From Neisseria mucosa (GTDB lineage Bacteria > Pseudomonadota > Gammaproteobacteria > Burkholderiales > Neisseriaceae), in contig NZ_POWX01000014.1 of NCBI RefSeq assembly GCF_003044445.1, positions 13,005 through 77,004 on the forward strand: 64,000 nt of DNA, in the 5' to 3' direction. This document shows positions 44,211-51,531 of this stretch, in pieces. Position numbers and translations under genes: made by a program. The notes under the pieces were generated by a model that ran no database searches, was not told the DNA's origin, and saw nothing but the letters and a program-made list of their open reading frames with translations. Every line of letters starts with the position of its first letter. The stretch's first letter is position 1.

Positions 44211-44234
44211 GTCATTCTGCGCAAGCAGGAATCC
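44211..44234. repeat. Degenerate dRS3-like repeat
   Basis: GTCATTCTGCGCAAGCAGGAATCCC resembles dRS3 with several changes. A TATAGTAAAT-type end lies just before it, at 44177. The rest of this 281-base gap holds only the two terminators. Confidence 0.45.
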
Positions 44235-44337
44235 CGACCTCAGATTGTCAGTCATACTTTAGAATTGCCGTAAGCTCAAACTCTTAGATACCTGCCTGCT
44301 AGCCCAGTCCATCCATATTGTATCCATGCCAAAATAT

Positions 44338-44385
44338 AAAAACGTCGTCTGAAAACTGGATATCCGGTTTTCAGACGACGTTTTT
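44338..44385. terminator. Terminator of mtrCDE
   Basis: Perfect 19-base arms (44338-44356 and 44367-44385) carry the CGTCGTCTGAA variant. The 10-base loop holds GGATATCC, itself a palindrome. T runs occur on both strands. Confidence 0.85.
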
Positions 44386-44408
44386 AATGCCGCTTATTTC
44401 GAACAGTC

Positions 44409-45827
44409 TTACTGCTGCGCGGCAGGTTGGCTAACGGTTTCGCGTTTCAAACCGCCGCCAAGTGCTTTATACAAGTCGGCAAGGTTTTCCAAACGGGTCA
44501 GCTGATTAGCCAAAAGAGCAGTTTCTGCGCCGTAACTGCTGCGCTCGGCATCCAGCAAATCCAATGCACTGGATACGCCATGTTTGTAGCGCAGGCTGAT
44601 GAGGCGCAGGCTGTCGTTGTAGGCACGGCTTTGTTTGCTCAAAGCGGCATAGCTTTTATCCAGCTGTTCGCGTGCAACCAACGCATTGGAAACGTCTTTG
44701 AATGCGGATTGAACAGCGGCTTCATAAGCAACGATTTGTGCCTGTTGGCGCAGTTTGGCTACGTCAAGATTGGCTTTGTTTGTGCCCCAATCAAAGATAG
44801 GCAGAGTGATGGATGGTGCAAAAGCCCAAATACCCGTGCCGCTCTTAAACAGGCCGCTCAACTCGCCGGAAGCGGTACCGACAGAACCGGTCAGGCTGAT
44901 GCGCGGGAAAAACGCCGCACGTGCCGCACCGATATTGGCATTGGCTTGTTTGAGCGCGTGTTCGGCCGCACGGATATCCGGACGGTTGAGCAACAGGTCC
45001 GAACTCAAACCGGCAGGCAGTTTGGTCATTTTGAACTGTTTGTTCAAAGGCAAACCGGCAGGCAAGTCTTCAGGCAAAGGTTGATTAATCAACATAGCCA
45101 AGGAATTTCGCGCTTGCTCGCGGTTTTTTACCGCAGATGCGTAATCGGCTTTGGCCGATTCAATCAGCGCTTCCTGTTGGTGCAAATCAACGGCGGAAAT
45201 CACGCCGGCCTTATGGCGTAATTGCGAGAGCTTGTAAGTCGCTTCACGGGTTTGTAATACGCGTTGTGCCAATGCCATGGTTTCTTCCGCGTAGCGTTCG
45301 TTAAAGTAGGCTTTGGCAACGGTAGAAATCAGGGTCAGATGGGCGGCATCGCGGTTTGCGGCCACATTAAAATAACCTTGCAACGCGGCTTCGCTGGTGC
45401 TGCGGACACGGCCGAAGAGGTCAAGCTCATAAGAGGCTGCGCCCAAACCCACGCTGTATTGGCTGCTAACGCTGCCGCCACTCAAACTGCCTTGACGCGA
45501 ACCTGTACCGCTGGCATTGACGGTTGGCAACAAATTATTACGCGCAATCATGTATTGCTTGCGGTAGATTTCCGCATTCAGCGCGGCTGTACGCAAATCG
45601 GTATTGCGTTCCAATGCGATGTCGATCAGGCGGTGAAGGCGAGGATCGGCAAAGTAATCTTGCCAACCCAATTCGGCTGCACGGATACCGTCGTCAACAG
45701 TGTCGTATTTAAACGTATCGGCCACGGCAACTTGAGGCTGCTCATATTTCGGCATCATGGTACAGGCCGACAAAGCCACGGCGGCGGCAACGGCGGTCAG
45801 TACAGGTTTGAATGTAATCTTCTTCAT
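44409..45827 (-). CDS. mtrE: MtrE outer-membrane efflux channel
   Basis: MtrE is the TolC-like exit duct of the MtrCDE tripartite pump. The N-terminus has a lipoprotein signal with lipobox ALSAC (about residues 17-22). The two OEP repeats are visible: an N-terminal RLIDIALERNTDLRTAALNAE, and second-repeat segments such as NRPDIRAAEHALKQANANIG and LFKSGTGIWAFAPSITLPIF. The start at 45827 (MKKITFKPVLTAVAA) is preferred over a frame starting six codons earlier. Length is 472 residues, close to gonococcal MtrE. A hairpin of different uptake dialect lies between it and mtrD. Confidence 0.95.
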   Translation of the reverse strand: MKKITFKPVLTAVAAAVALSACTMMPKYEQPQVAVADTFKYDTVDDGIRAAELGWQDYFADPRLHRLIDIALERNTDLRTAALNAEIYRKQYMIARNNLLPTVNASGTGSRQGSLSGGSVSSQYSVGLGAASYELDLFGRVRSTSEAALQGYFNVAANRDAAHLTLISTVAKAYFNERYAEETMALAQRVLQTREATYKLSQLRHKAGVISAVDLHQQEALIESAKADYASAVKNREQARNSLAMLINQPLPEDLPAGLPLNKQFKMTKLPAGLSSDLLLNRPDIRAAEHALKQANANIGAARAAFFPRISLTGSVGTASGELSGLFKSGTGIWAFAPSITLPIFDWGTNKANLDVAKLRQQAQIVAYEAAVQSAFKDVSNALVAREQLDKSYAALSKQSRAYNDSLRLISLRYKHGVSSALDLLDAERSSYGAETALLANQLTRLENLADLYKALGGGLKRETVSQPAAQQ

Positions 45828-45849
45828 TTTAGAATCCTTTAGCATTTTG

Positions 45850-45878
45850 AGGCCGTCTGAAAATTTTTCAGACGGCCT
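45850..45878. repeat. AG-DUS-type hairpin between mtrD and mtrE
   Basis: AGGCCGTCTGAAAA and TTTTCAGACGGCCT are separated by one base. This is the AGGCCGTCTGAA dialect, not the AGGTCGTCTGAA that dominates the window. It could weaken read-through from mtrD to mtrE. Confidence 0.75.
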
Positions 45879-45883
45879 TTGCT

Positions 45884-48800
45884 TTAGTGCTTGTCTGAAT
45901 CTTGTTTACCGTCTTCAATCATGCCGGCTTCAGCGGCGTGTTTGGCGGCCATCTCATGCTCGTGTGCGGTTTCTTTAAAGAATTTGCGCACAACCACATA
46001 GAACAAAGGCACAAGGAACACAGACAGAATCGTACCGATCAACATACCCCAGACCACGGTCGTACCAATCGCACGTTGGCTGGCGGAGCTGGCACCGCTG
46101 GCAACATAAAGCGGTACCACGCCCAAGATGAAGGCAAACGAAGTCATGATAATCGGACGGAAACGCAAGTGTGCGGCGGCAAGCGCAGCTTCAAGCGCGC
46201 TCTTGCCTTGCGCTTGCAGGTCTTTGGCAAACTCGATAATCAAAATCGCGTTTTTCGCACTCAAACCCATCACCGTAACGAAACCGACTTGGAAGTAGAT
46301 ATCGTTGGCGTATGCCGGAATACTGCCCAGTAATGCTTCAAACATGTTACGGCCAGTCACACCCAATGCCGCGCCAATCAAGCCCAACGGAATCACAAGG
46401 ATAACCGCCAACGGGATAGACCAGCTTTCGTACAAAGCAGCCAATACCAAGAATACAGCGGCAGCGGCCAATGCGTACAATACGACAGTTTGCGAGCCGC
46501 CTTTAGCCTCTTCACGAGACTGGCCTCCCCATTCCAGACTGTAACCGCCGCCCATGTCATCAACCATTTGCTGTACCGCAGTCATGGCCTGACCGGAAGA
46601 TACGCCATTAACAGGCGAGCCGGAAAGCTCCATTGCCGGATAACCATTGAAGCGGACGCTTTGTTCCATACCGTTTTCCCAAGAAACAGTAGCAATGGTA
46701 GAAAGCGGTACAGCAACGCCGGATTTGTTCGGCACGGTCAGGTTCAGAATATCGGCAGGCTGCATACGGGCACTCGCATCAGCTTGTACCATCACGCGTT
46801 GCAGACGTCCTTGATTTGGGAAGTCGTTGACATAAGACGAACCCAAAGAAGAAGCCAAAGCAGTACGGATATCAGAGAACGAAATACCTTGTGCGGCTGC
46901 TGCAGAGCGGTTGATGTCGATTTTCAACTGAGGCGCATCTTCCAAACCGCTCGCACGAACGGTACTTGGGTTAAACAAACCGCTTTTGCGCATTTTGTCA
47001 ATCAACTCATTGCGCTTGGCCAACAATGCAGCATGGCCGCTGTTGTTACGGTCTTGCAGGTAAATCGTCAAGCCGGAGCCTGTACCCAATTCCATAATGG
47101 CTGGAGGCACAATCGCCAAACCGAAACCGTCTTTCAGCGTAGCCATCATCATGCCGGTCAACTTACCGGAAATAGAAGTCGCATCGCTGCCCGGGGCAGT
47201 ACGTTCGCTCCAGTCTTTCAGAATGACAAAGCCCAAAGCCATGTTTTGACCGGAACCTGAAAAACTGAAGCCGGAAACGGTAATGATGTTCTCAATCTCA
47301 GGTATAGATTTTGCCAGCTGAGTGATTTGAGCCAAAGTTGCATCGGTACGCTCTTTGGTCGCGCCGGCAGGCAGCTGTACGCTCAACATCAAGTTACCTT
47401 GGTCTTCAGTCGGCAAGAAGGAAGTCGGCAGACGCATAAACAGGAATACGCCCACAACAGTCAAACCAATATAGACAACCATCATGCGCAAAGTCTTGCG
47501 CAAGACTTTGGCAACCCAGCCTTCGTAGCCGTGTGTCCAGCTGTCGAATTTTTTGTTAAACCAACCGAAGAAACCTTTTTTCTCTTCGTGATGACCCTTC
47601 TGAATCGGTTTGAGCATGGTGGCACATAATGCCGGAGTCAGCGTCAAGGCAAGGAATGCGGAGAATGCAATCGATGCCGCCATGGTCAAGGCAAACTGTT
47701 TGTAAATGTTACCTGTTGCACCGCTAAACATTGCCAGCGGAACAAATACGGACATCAACACGGCAGTAATACCAATCACCGCGCCGGAAATCCGACCCAT
47801 CGCTTTTTTGGTTGCAGCCTTAGGCGACAGACCTTCACTCGCCATAATACGCTCAACGTTTTCAACGACCACAATCGCGTCATCGACCACAATACCGATC
47901 ACCAATACCATCGCAAACATGGTCAATACGTTAATCGACATACCCATGTATGAGATAAAGGCAAAACCGCCCAACAGGGAAATCGGTACAACAATGGTCG
48001 GAATCAGCGTATAGCGGATGTTTTGCAGGAAGAGATACATCACTAAGAATACCAATACGATGGCTTCCAAAAGCGTATGGATCACTTTCTCAATCGAAAT
48101 TTCCACAAATTTGGAAGTATCGTAAGGAACTTTCCAGCTCATGCCGTCTGGAAAATACTTCTGCAAAACTGCCATTTTTTCTTTCACGGCAGTCGCCGTT
48201 GCCAAAGCGTTACCGCTGTTGGACAGCATCACTGCCATACCGGTGGTATTCACGCCGTTCAAACGTGTGGAAGTAGAATAGTCCTGCATACCCAAGCTGA
48301 CTTTGGCAACGTCTTTCAGATAGACATTAGAACCATCGGTATTGGATACCAAAATGATGTTGCCAAACTCTTCAGCAGTGCTCAGCTGACCTTGAGCCGT
48401 CACAGTTGCTGAAATGGTCTGACCTGCAGCCGCCGGCAAAGAGCCGATAGAGCCTGCAGAAATTTGGATATTTTGAGTAGCCAGTGCGTTGGTTACCGTT
48501 GCAAAAGACAGGTTGTAGTTTTGCAGTTTTTTCGGGTCAACCCAAATACGCATGGCGCGTTGCGCACCAAACAATTGTACCTGCCCTACCCCGTCGATAC
48601 GCTGCAGTTCAGGAATGATATTGCGCTGGGCGTAATCGTTCATTTCCTCAATGGATTGCTTTTCAGAAGAAAGCATGACCACTTGCAAGAAGTTGGAACG
48701 CGCTTTAGATACGGTTACACCATATTGCTGTACGGTAGACGGCAATGTGGACAACACTTCCGACAATTTGTTCTGCACGTCTACCTGCGCCAAATCTTCA

Positions 48801-49096
48801 TTGGTTTCCGGTGTAAACGTCAGACTGACGCTGCCGCTGCCGCTGGAATTGGCAGAAGTCGTCATATAGTCCAAACCTTCCACACCGTACATATTACGTT
48901 CGATAACGGCCAGTACGCTGTCTTCCATTACCTGAGCAGAAGCGCCCGGATAAGTAGCGCGCAAAGTAATGGTCGGTGCAGCAACGGACGGATATTGGGA
49001 AATCGGCAGTTTTTGAATGCCGAAAATACCCGCTGCGATGATAAAAATCGCAATAACCCATGCAAAAATGGGGCGGTCAATAAAAAACTTAGACAT
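45884..49096 (-). CDS. mtrD: MtrD inner-membrane RND multidrug transporter
   Basis: MtrD is the proton-driven pump of MtrCDE, exporting hydrophobic antimicrobials. It has 1070 residues with twelve membrane segments and two large periplasmic loops. The proton-relay pair is in GIVVDDAIVVVENVER (Asp405, Asp406), and the FIDRPIFAWVIAIFI start is typical of RND pumps. Arg714 is conserved (STVRASG). At positions 821 and 823, important for macrolide export in gonococci, this protein has Ala and Glu (GYPAMELSGSP). The gene starts 11 bases after the mtrC stop. Confidence 0.97.
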   Translation of the reverse strand: MSKFFIDRPIFAWVIAIFIIAAGIFGIQKLPISQYPSVAAPTITLRATYPGASAQVMEDSVLAVIERNMYGVEGLDYMTTSANSSGSGSVSLTFTPETNEDLAQVDVQNKLSEVLSTLPSTVQQYGVTVSKARSNFLQVVMLSSEKQSIEEMNDYAQRNIIPELQRIDGVGQVQLFGAQRAMRIWVDPKKLQNYNLSFATVTNALATQNIQISAGSIGSLPAAAGQTISATVTAQGQLSTAEEFGNIILVSNTDGSNVYLKDVAKVSLGMQDYSTSTRLNGVNTTGMAVMLSNSGNALATATAVKEKMAVLQKYFPDGMSWKVPYDTSKFVEISIEKVIHTLLEAIVLVFLVMYLFLQNIRYTLIPTIVVPISLLGGFAFISYMGMSINVLTMFAMVLVIGIVVDDAIVVVENVERIMASEGLSPKAATKKAMGRISGAVIGITAVLMSVFVPLAMFSGATGNIYKQFALTMAASIAFSAFLALTLTPALCATMLKPIQKGHHEEKKGFFGWFNKKFDSWTHGYEGWVAKVLRKTLRMMVVYIGLTVVGVFLFMRLPTSFLPTEDQGNLMLSVQLPAGATKERTDATLAQITQLAKSIPEIENIITVSGFSFSGSGQNMALGFVILKDWSERTAPGSDATSISGKLTGMMMATLKDGFGLAIVPPAIMELGTGSGLTIYLQDRNNSGHAALLAKRNELIDKMRKSGLFNPSTVRASGLEDAPQLKIDINRSAAAAQGISFSDIRTALASSLGSSYVNDFPNQGRLQRVMVQADASARMQPADILNLTVPNKSGVAVPLSTIATVSWENGMEQSVRFNGYPAMELSGSPVNGVSSGQAMTAVQQMVDDMGGGYSLEWGGQSREEAKGGSQTVVLYALAAAAVFLVLAALYESWSIPLAVILVIPLGLIGAALGVTGRNMFEALLGSIPAYANDIYFQVGFVTVMGLSAKNAILIIEFAKDLQAQGKSALEAALAAAHLRFRPIIMTSFAFILGVVPLYVASGASSASQRAIGTTVVWGMLIGTILSVFLVPLFYVVVRKFFKETAHEHEMAAKHAAEAGMIEDGKQDSDKH

Positions 49097-49107
49097 TCAT
49101 GCGTTCC

Positions 49108-50385
49108 TTATTTGGCTTCAGATGCAGCTTTAGCTTCAGAGGTCGTCTGAACGTCTTTTTTCGCTTCAGAAGCAGCTTTGGGCGCGGCTTCTGCAGCACT
49201 TCCGGCAGGCGTCCATTCTTTAGGCGTAACCTTTTTCGCACCCATCATGGCGGCAATGCTGGTGCCGTCCACAACGACTTTGTCGCCGTCGTTCAAACCA
49301 GAAGTAATAACCCAATTGGTTCCCTGCTGCCGGGCGACTGTTACCTCGCGCGACTCCATTTCGCCTTTGGCGTTCACAATCGTTACAGTATCTTTCGTAC
49401 CGCGCGTTACTGCCTGCTGCGGTACGACAAAGGCATTAGCAACAGCTACCTGATCCATCAGGACGCGCACATAAAGACCGGGCATCAGGATATTTTTGTC
49501 GTTCGGCACTGACGCACGCAGCGTGATTTGTCCGGTTGTTTCGTTCACAGACGGATCGGAGAACAGCAAACGGCCTTTGTGCGGATAAACTTCGCCGTTA
49601 TCGAACTTGATGCCCACTTCAATCGCGCCGTCAACGCCCGACAACTTGCCCTCGGCAACCTGTTGGCGCAGCTTCATCACTTCGGTCGCGGATTGAGTAA
49701 TGTTCACATACATAGGATTGGTTTGGCGGATGGTCGCCAGTACGGTCGTATCACCCGCGTTCAGCAGCGTACCTTCGGATACTTTGGACTGACCGATGAA
49801 ACCGGAAATCGGCGCGGTAATACGCGCCCTGTTCAGATTGATACCGGCAGATTTAATCGCCGCCTGAGCCGCTTTGACGCTCGCTTCGGCAGAACGTTTT
49901 GCCGTTACCGCTGCATCGTAATCCTGTTTGCTGATGGCATCGGCGGCAACCAGCGGTTTGTAACGCGCCAAGTCGGCATTGGCTTTAGCAAGAGTTGCCT
50001 GCGCGCTTGCCAACTGGGCGCGCGAGCTTTCCAGATTTGCTTCATAGGTGGAGCTGTCGATTTGGTAAAGCGGCTGCCCGGCGCGGACATAGCTGCCCTC
50101 TTGGAACAGGCGTTTTTGGATGATACCGCCGACTTGCGCGCGGACATCCGCAGTACGCAGCGACTCCAAACGTCCCGGCAGCTCGGTCGTCAACGCGATA
50201 GTTTCAGGATGGACGGTAACGACACCGACCACAGGAGCGGGAGCCTGCTGTGCCGCTGCCTGCTGCCCTGCTCCGCCCGCTTCGCCTTTCGCCGTATCAC
50301 CACCTTTACCGCACGCCGAAAGAGCCAGCGCAATAGCGGCAGCGATTGCCGTCATGCTTTTCACCTTAGAAGCATAAAAAGTCAT
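49108..50385 (-). CDS. mtrC: MtrC periplasmic adaptor lipoprotein
   Basis: MtrC is the membrane-fusion protein that links MtrD to MtrE. It has a lipoprotein signal with lipobox ALSAC near residue 24 and a low-complexity Gly/Ala/Gln stretch after it. The biotinyl-lipoyl-like region is GRLESLRTADVRAQVGGIIQ, followed by a coiled-coil hairpin (TYEANLESSRAQLASAQATL) and the beta barrel. The C-terminus is Lys/Ala/Ser/Glu-rich (EAKKDVQTTSEAKAASEAK). Length is 425 residues. It is first in mtrCDE, and AGGAAAAAT precedes the ATG. Confidence 0.95.
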   Translation of the reverse strand: MTFYASKVKSMTAIAAAIALALSACGKGGDTAKGEAGGAGQQAAAQQAPAPVVGVVTVHPETIALTTELPGRLESLRTADVRAQVGGIIQKRLFQEGSYVRAGQPLYQIDSSTYEANLESSRAQLASAQATLAKANADLARYKPLVAADAISKQDYDAAVTAKRSAEASVKAAQAAIKSAGINLNRARITAPISGFIGQSKVSEGTLLNAGDTTVLATIRQTNPMYVNITQSATEVMKLRQQVAEGKLSGVDGAIEVGIKFDNGEVYPHKGRLLFSDPSVNETTGQITLRASVPNDKNILMPGLYVRVLMDQVAVANAFVVPQQAVTRGTKDTVTIVNAKGEMESREVTVARQQGTNWVITSGLNDGDKVVVDGTSIAAMMGAKKVTPKEWTPAGSAAEAAPKAASEAKKDVQTTSEAKAASEAK

Positions 50386-50546
50386 TATTTTTCCTATCTA
50401 GATAATTGTTATGAAGTTTCACTATATGCTTTGTTATTGTAGCCGATTTTTGGTTCCGAAAACAACAATCGCCTGCTTCAATATCTGAAGCAGGTCGTCT
50501 GAAAAAAAGAGTTTATATTTGAGAGCCAATCTCAATTACAGGCGTC

Positions 50547-50575
50547 ATTATACATACATGCTTGCATGGATACAA
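50547..50575 (-). promoter_or_regulatory. mtrCDE promoter
   Basis: On the minus strand, TTGTAT (50570-50575) and TATAAT (50547-50552) are 17 bases apart. It overlaps the divergent mtrR promoter, as in the gonococcal locus. CATGCTTGCATG in the spacer is a small inverted repeat where MtrR could bind. Confidence 0.7.
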
Positions 50576-50590
50576 AGTATTTTTTATAAT
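50562..50590 (+). promoter_or_regulatory. mtrR promoter
   Basis: TTGCAT (50562-50567) and a perfect TATAAT (50585-50590) are 17 bases apart. The spacer holds ATACAAAGTAT, an 11-base inverted repeat in the same place as the well-known gonococcal mtrR promoter repeat, though of different sequence. mtrR starts 33 bases downstream of the -10 box. Confidence 0.68.
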
Positions 50591-50623
50591 CCCCAACATT
50601 CCACTTAACTTGAAACAGGCATC

Positions 50624-51259
50624 ATGCGGAAAACCAAAACCGAAGCCCTTAAAACCAAAGAACATTTAATGCTCGCCGCGCTGGAAACCTTCCACCAAAA
50701 AGGCATCGCGCGCACTTCCCTCAACGAAATCGCCCAAGCCGCCGGCGTCACGCGCGGCGCTTTGTATTGGCATTTCAAAAACAAAGAAGACTTGTTCGAC
50801 GCCCTCTTCCAACGCATTTGCGACGACATCGAAAACTGTATGCATCAGGACGCAGCTGATAGCAATGAACAAGAGTGGCCGCTTTTCCGCCGCACCTTGA
50901 TGCACTTTTTCACGCGTCTGCAAACCAACGACATCCACTATAAATTCCACAGCATCCTGTTTTTAAAATGCGAACACACCGATCAGAACGCCGCGGTCAT
51001 CGACATCGCGCATAAACATCAATCCATTTGGCGCGAAAAAATTACCGAAGTTCTGACCAAATCCATCGCCCAACATGCCTTATCCGAAGATTTGGATACC
51101 GACATGGCGGTCATCTTCATCAAATCGACGCTGGACGGTCTGATTTGGCGTTGGCTCTCGTCCGGCAAAAATTTTGATCTCGCCCAAACCGCACCGCGTG
51201 TGATCGACATCCTCTTGGACAATCTGAAAAACCACCCGCAACTGCGTAAGCAAAAATAA
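50624..51259 (+). CDS. mtrR: MtrR, TetR-family repressor of mtrCDE
   Basis: MtrR represses the efflux operon that diverges from it. The N-terminal DNA-binding domain is RTSLNEIAQAAGVTRGALYWHF, at residues 30-51. Residues Ala39 and Gly45, whose changes cause derepression in gonococci, are wild type here. The C-terminal half is helical and ends in LDNLKNHPQLRKQK. Length is 211 residues, as in gonococcal MtrR, and the N-terminal 60 residues look almost the same. No frameshift is visible, so the repressor should be functional. Confidence 0.96.
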   Translation: MRKTKTEALKTKEHLMLAALETFHQKGIARTSLNEIAQAAGVTRGALYWHFKNKEDLFDALFQRICDDIENCMHQDAADSNEQEWPLFRRTLMHFFTRLQTNDIHYKFHSILFLKCEHTDQNAAVIDIAHKHQSIWREKITEVLTKSIAQHALSEDLDTDMAVIFIKSTLDGLIWRWLSSGKNFDLAQTAPRVIDILLDNLKNHPQLRKQK

Positions 51260-51274
51260 CGAACTGCATACAAG

Positions 51275-51317
51275 AAGGTCGTCTGAAAACAAATATTGTA
51301 CGTTTTCAGACGACCTT
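51275..51317 (+). terminator. Terminator of mtrR
   Basis: AAGGTCGTCTGAAAAC (51275-51290) pairs with GTTTTCAGACGACCTT (51302-51317), followed by TTATTTTT. Confidence 0.82.
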
Positions 51318-51441
51318 TTATTTTTGCTGAGATTTCTAGTCTAGCAACTGTTACTCCCGCTTCTCAATCATGATTTTTCATCTACATCGAAATGGCAGCA
51401 ATGACAATCAACATACCCATACACTAGCACCTTCGTTTGAG

Positions 51442-51467
51442 AAAGGCGCAATCATTCGCCTTTTTTT
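51442..51467 (+). terminator. Orphan intrinsic terminator, possible small-RNA end
   Basis: AAAGGCG / CGCCTTT with an 8-base loop (CAATCATT) is followed by TTTT. It faces rightward, about 125 bases after the mtrR terminator, and no ORF ends here. It could terminate a short transcript from the 51320-51440 region. Confidence 0.5.
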
Positions 51468-51531
51468 ACGGGCTTAACGATTAGGTATGTGTGTTCAAAA
51501 GAATGCGGAATCCGTCTATTTCGATGATGCC

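Noticed and set aside
50562..50590. Derepressing lesion in the mtrR promoter or gene
   Set aside because: Spacing is 17 bases, and MtrR keeps Ala39 and Gly45 with an intact frame.
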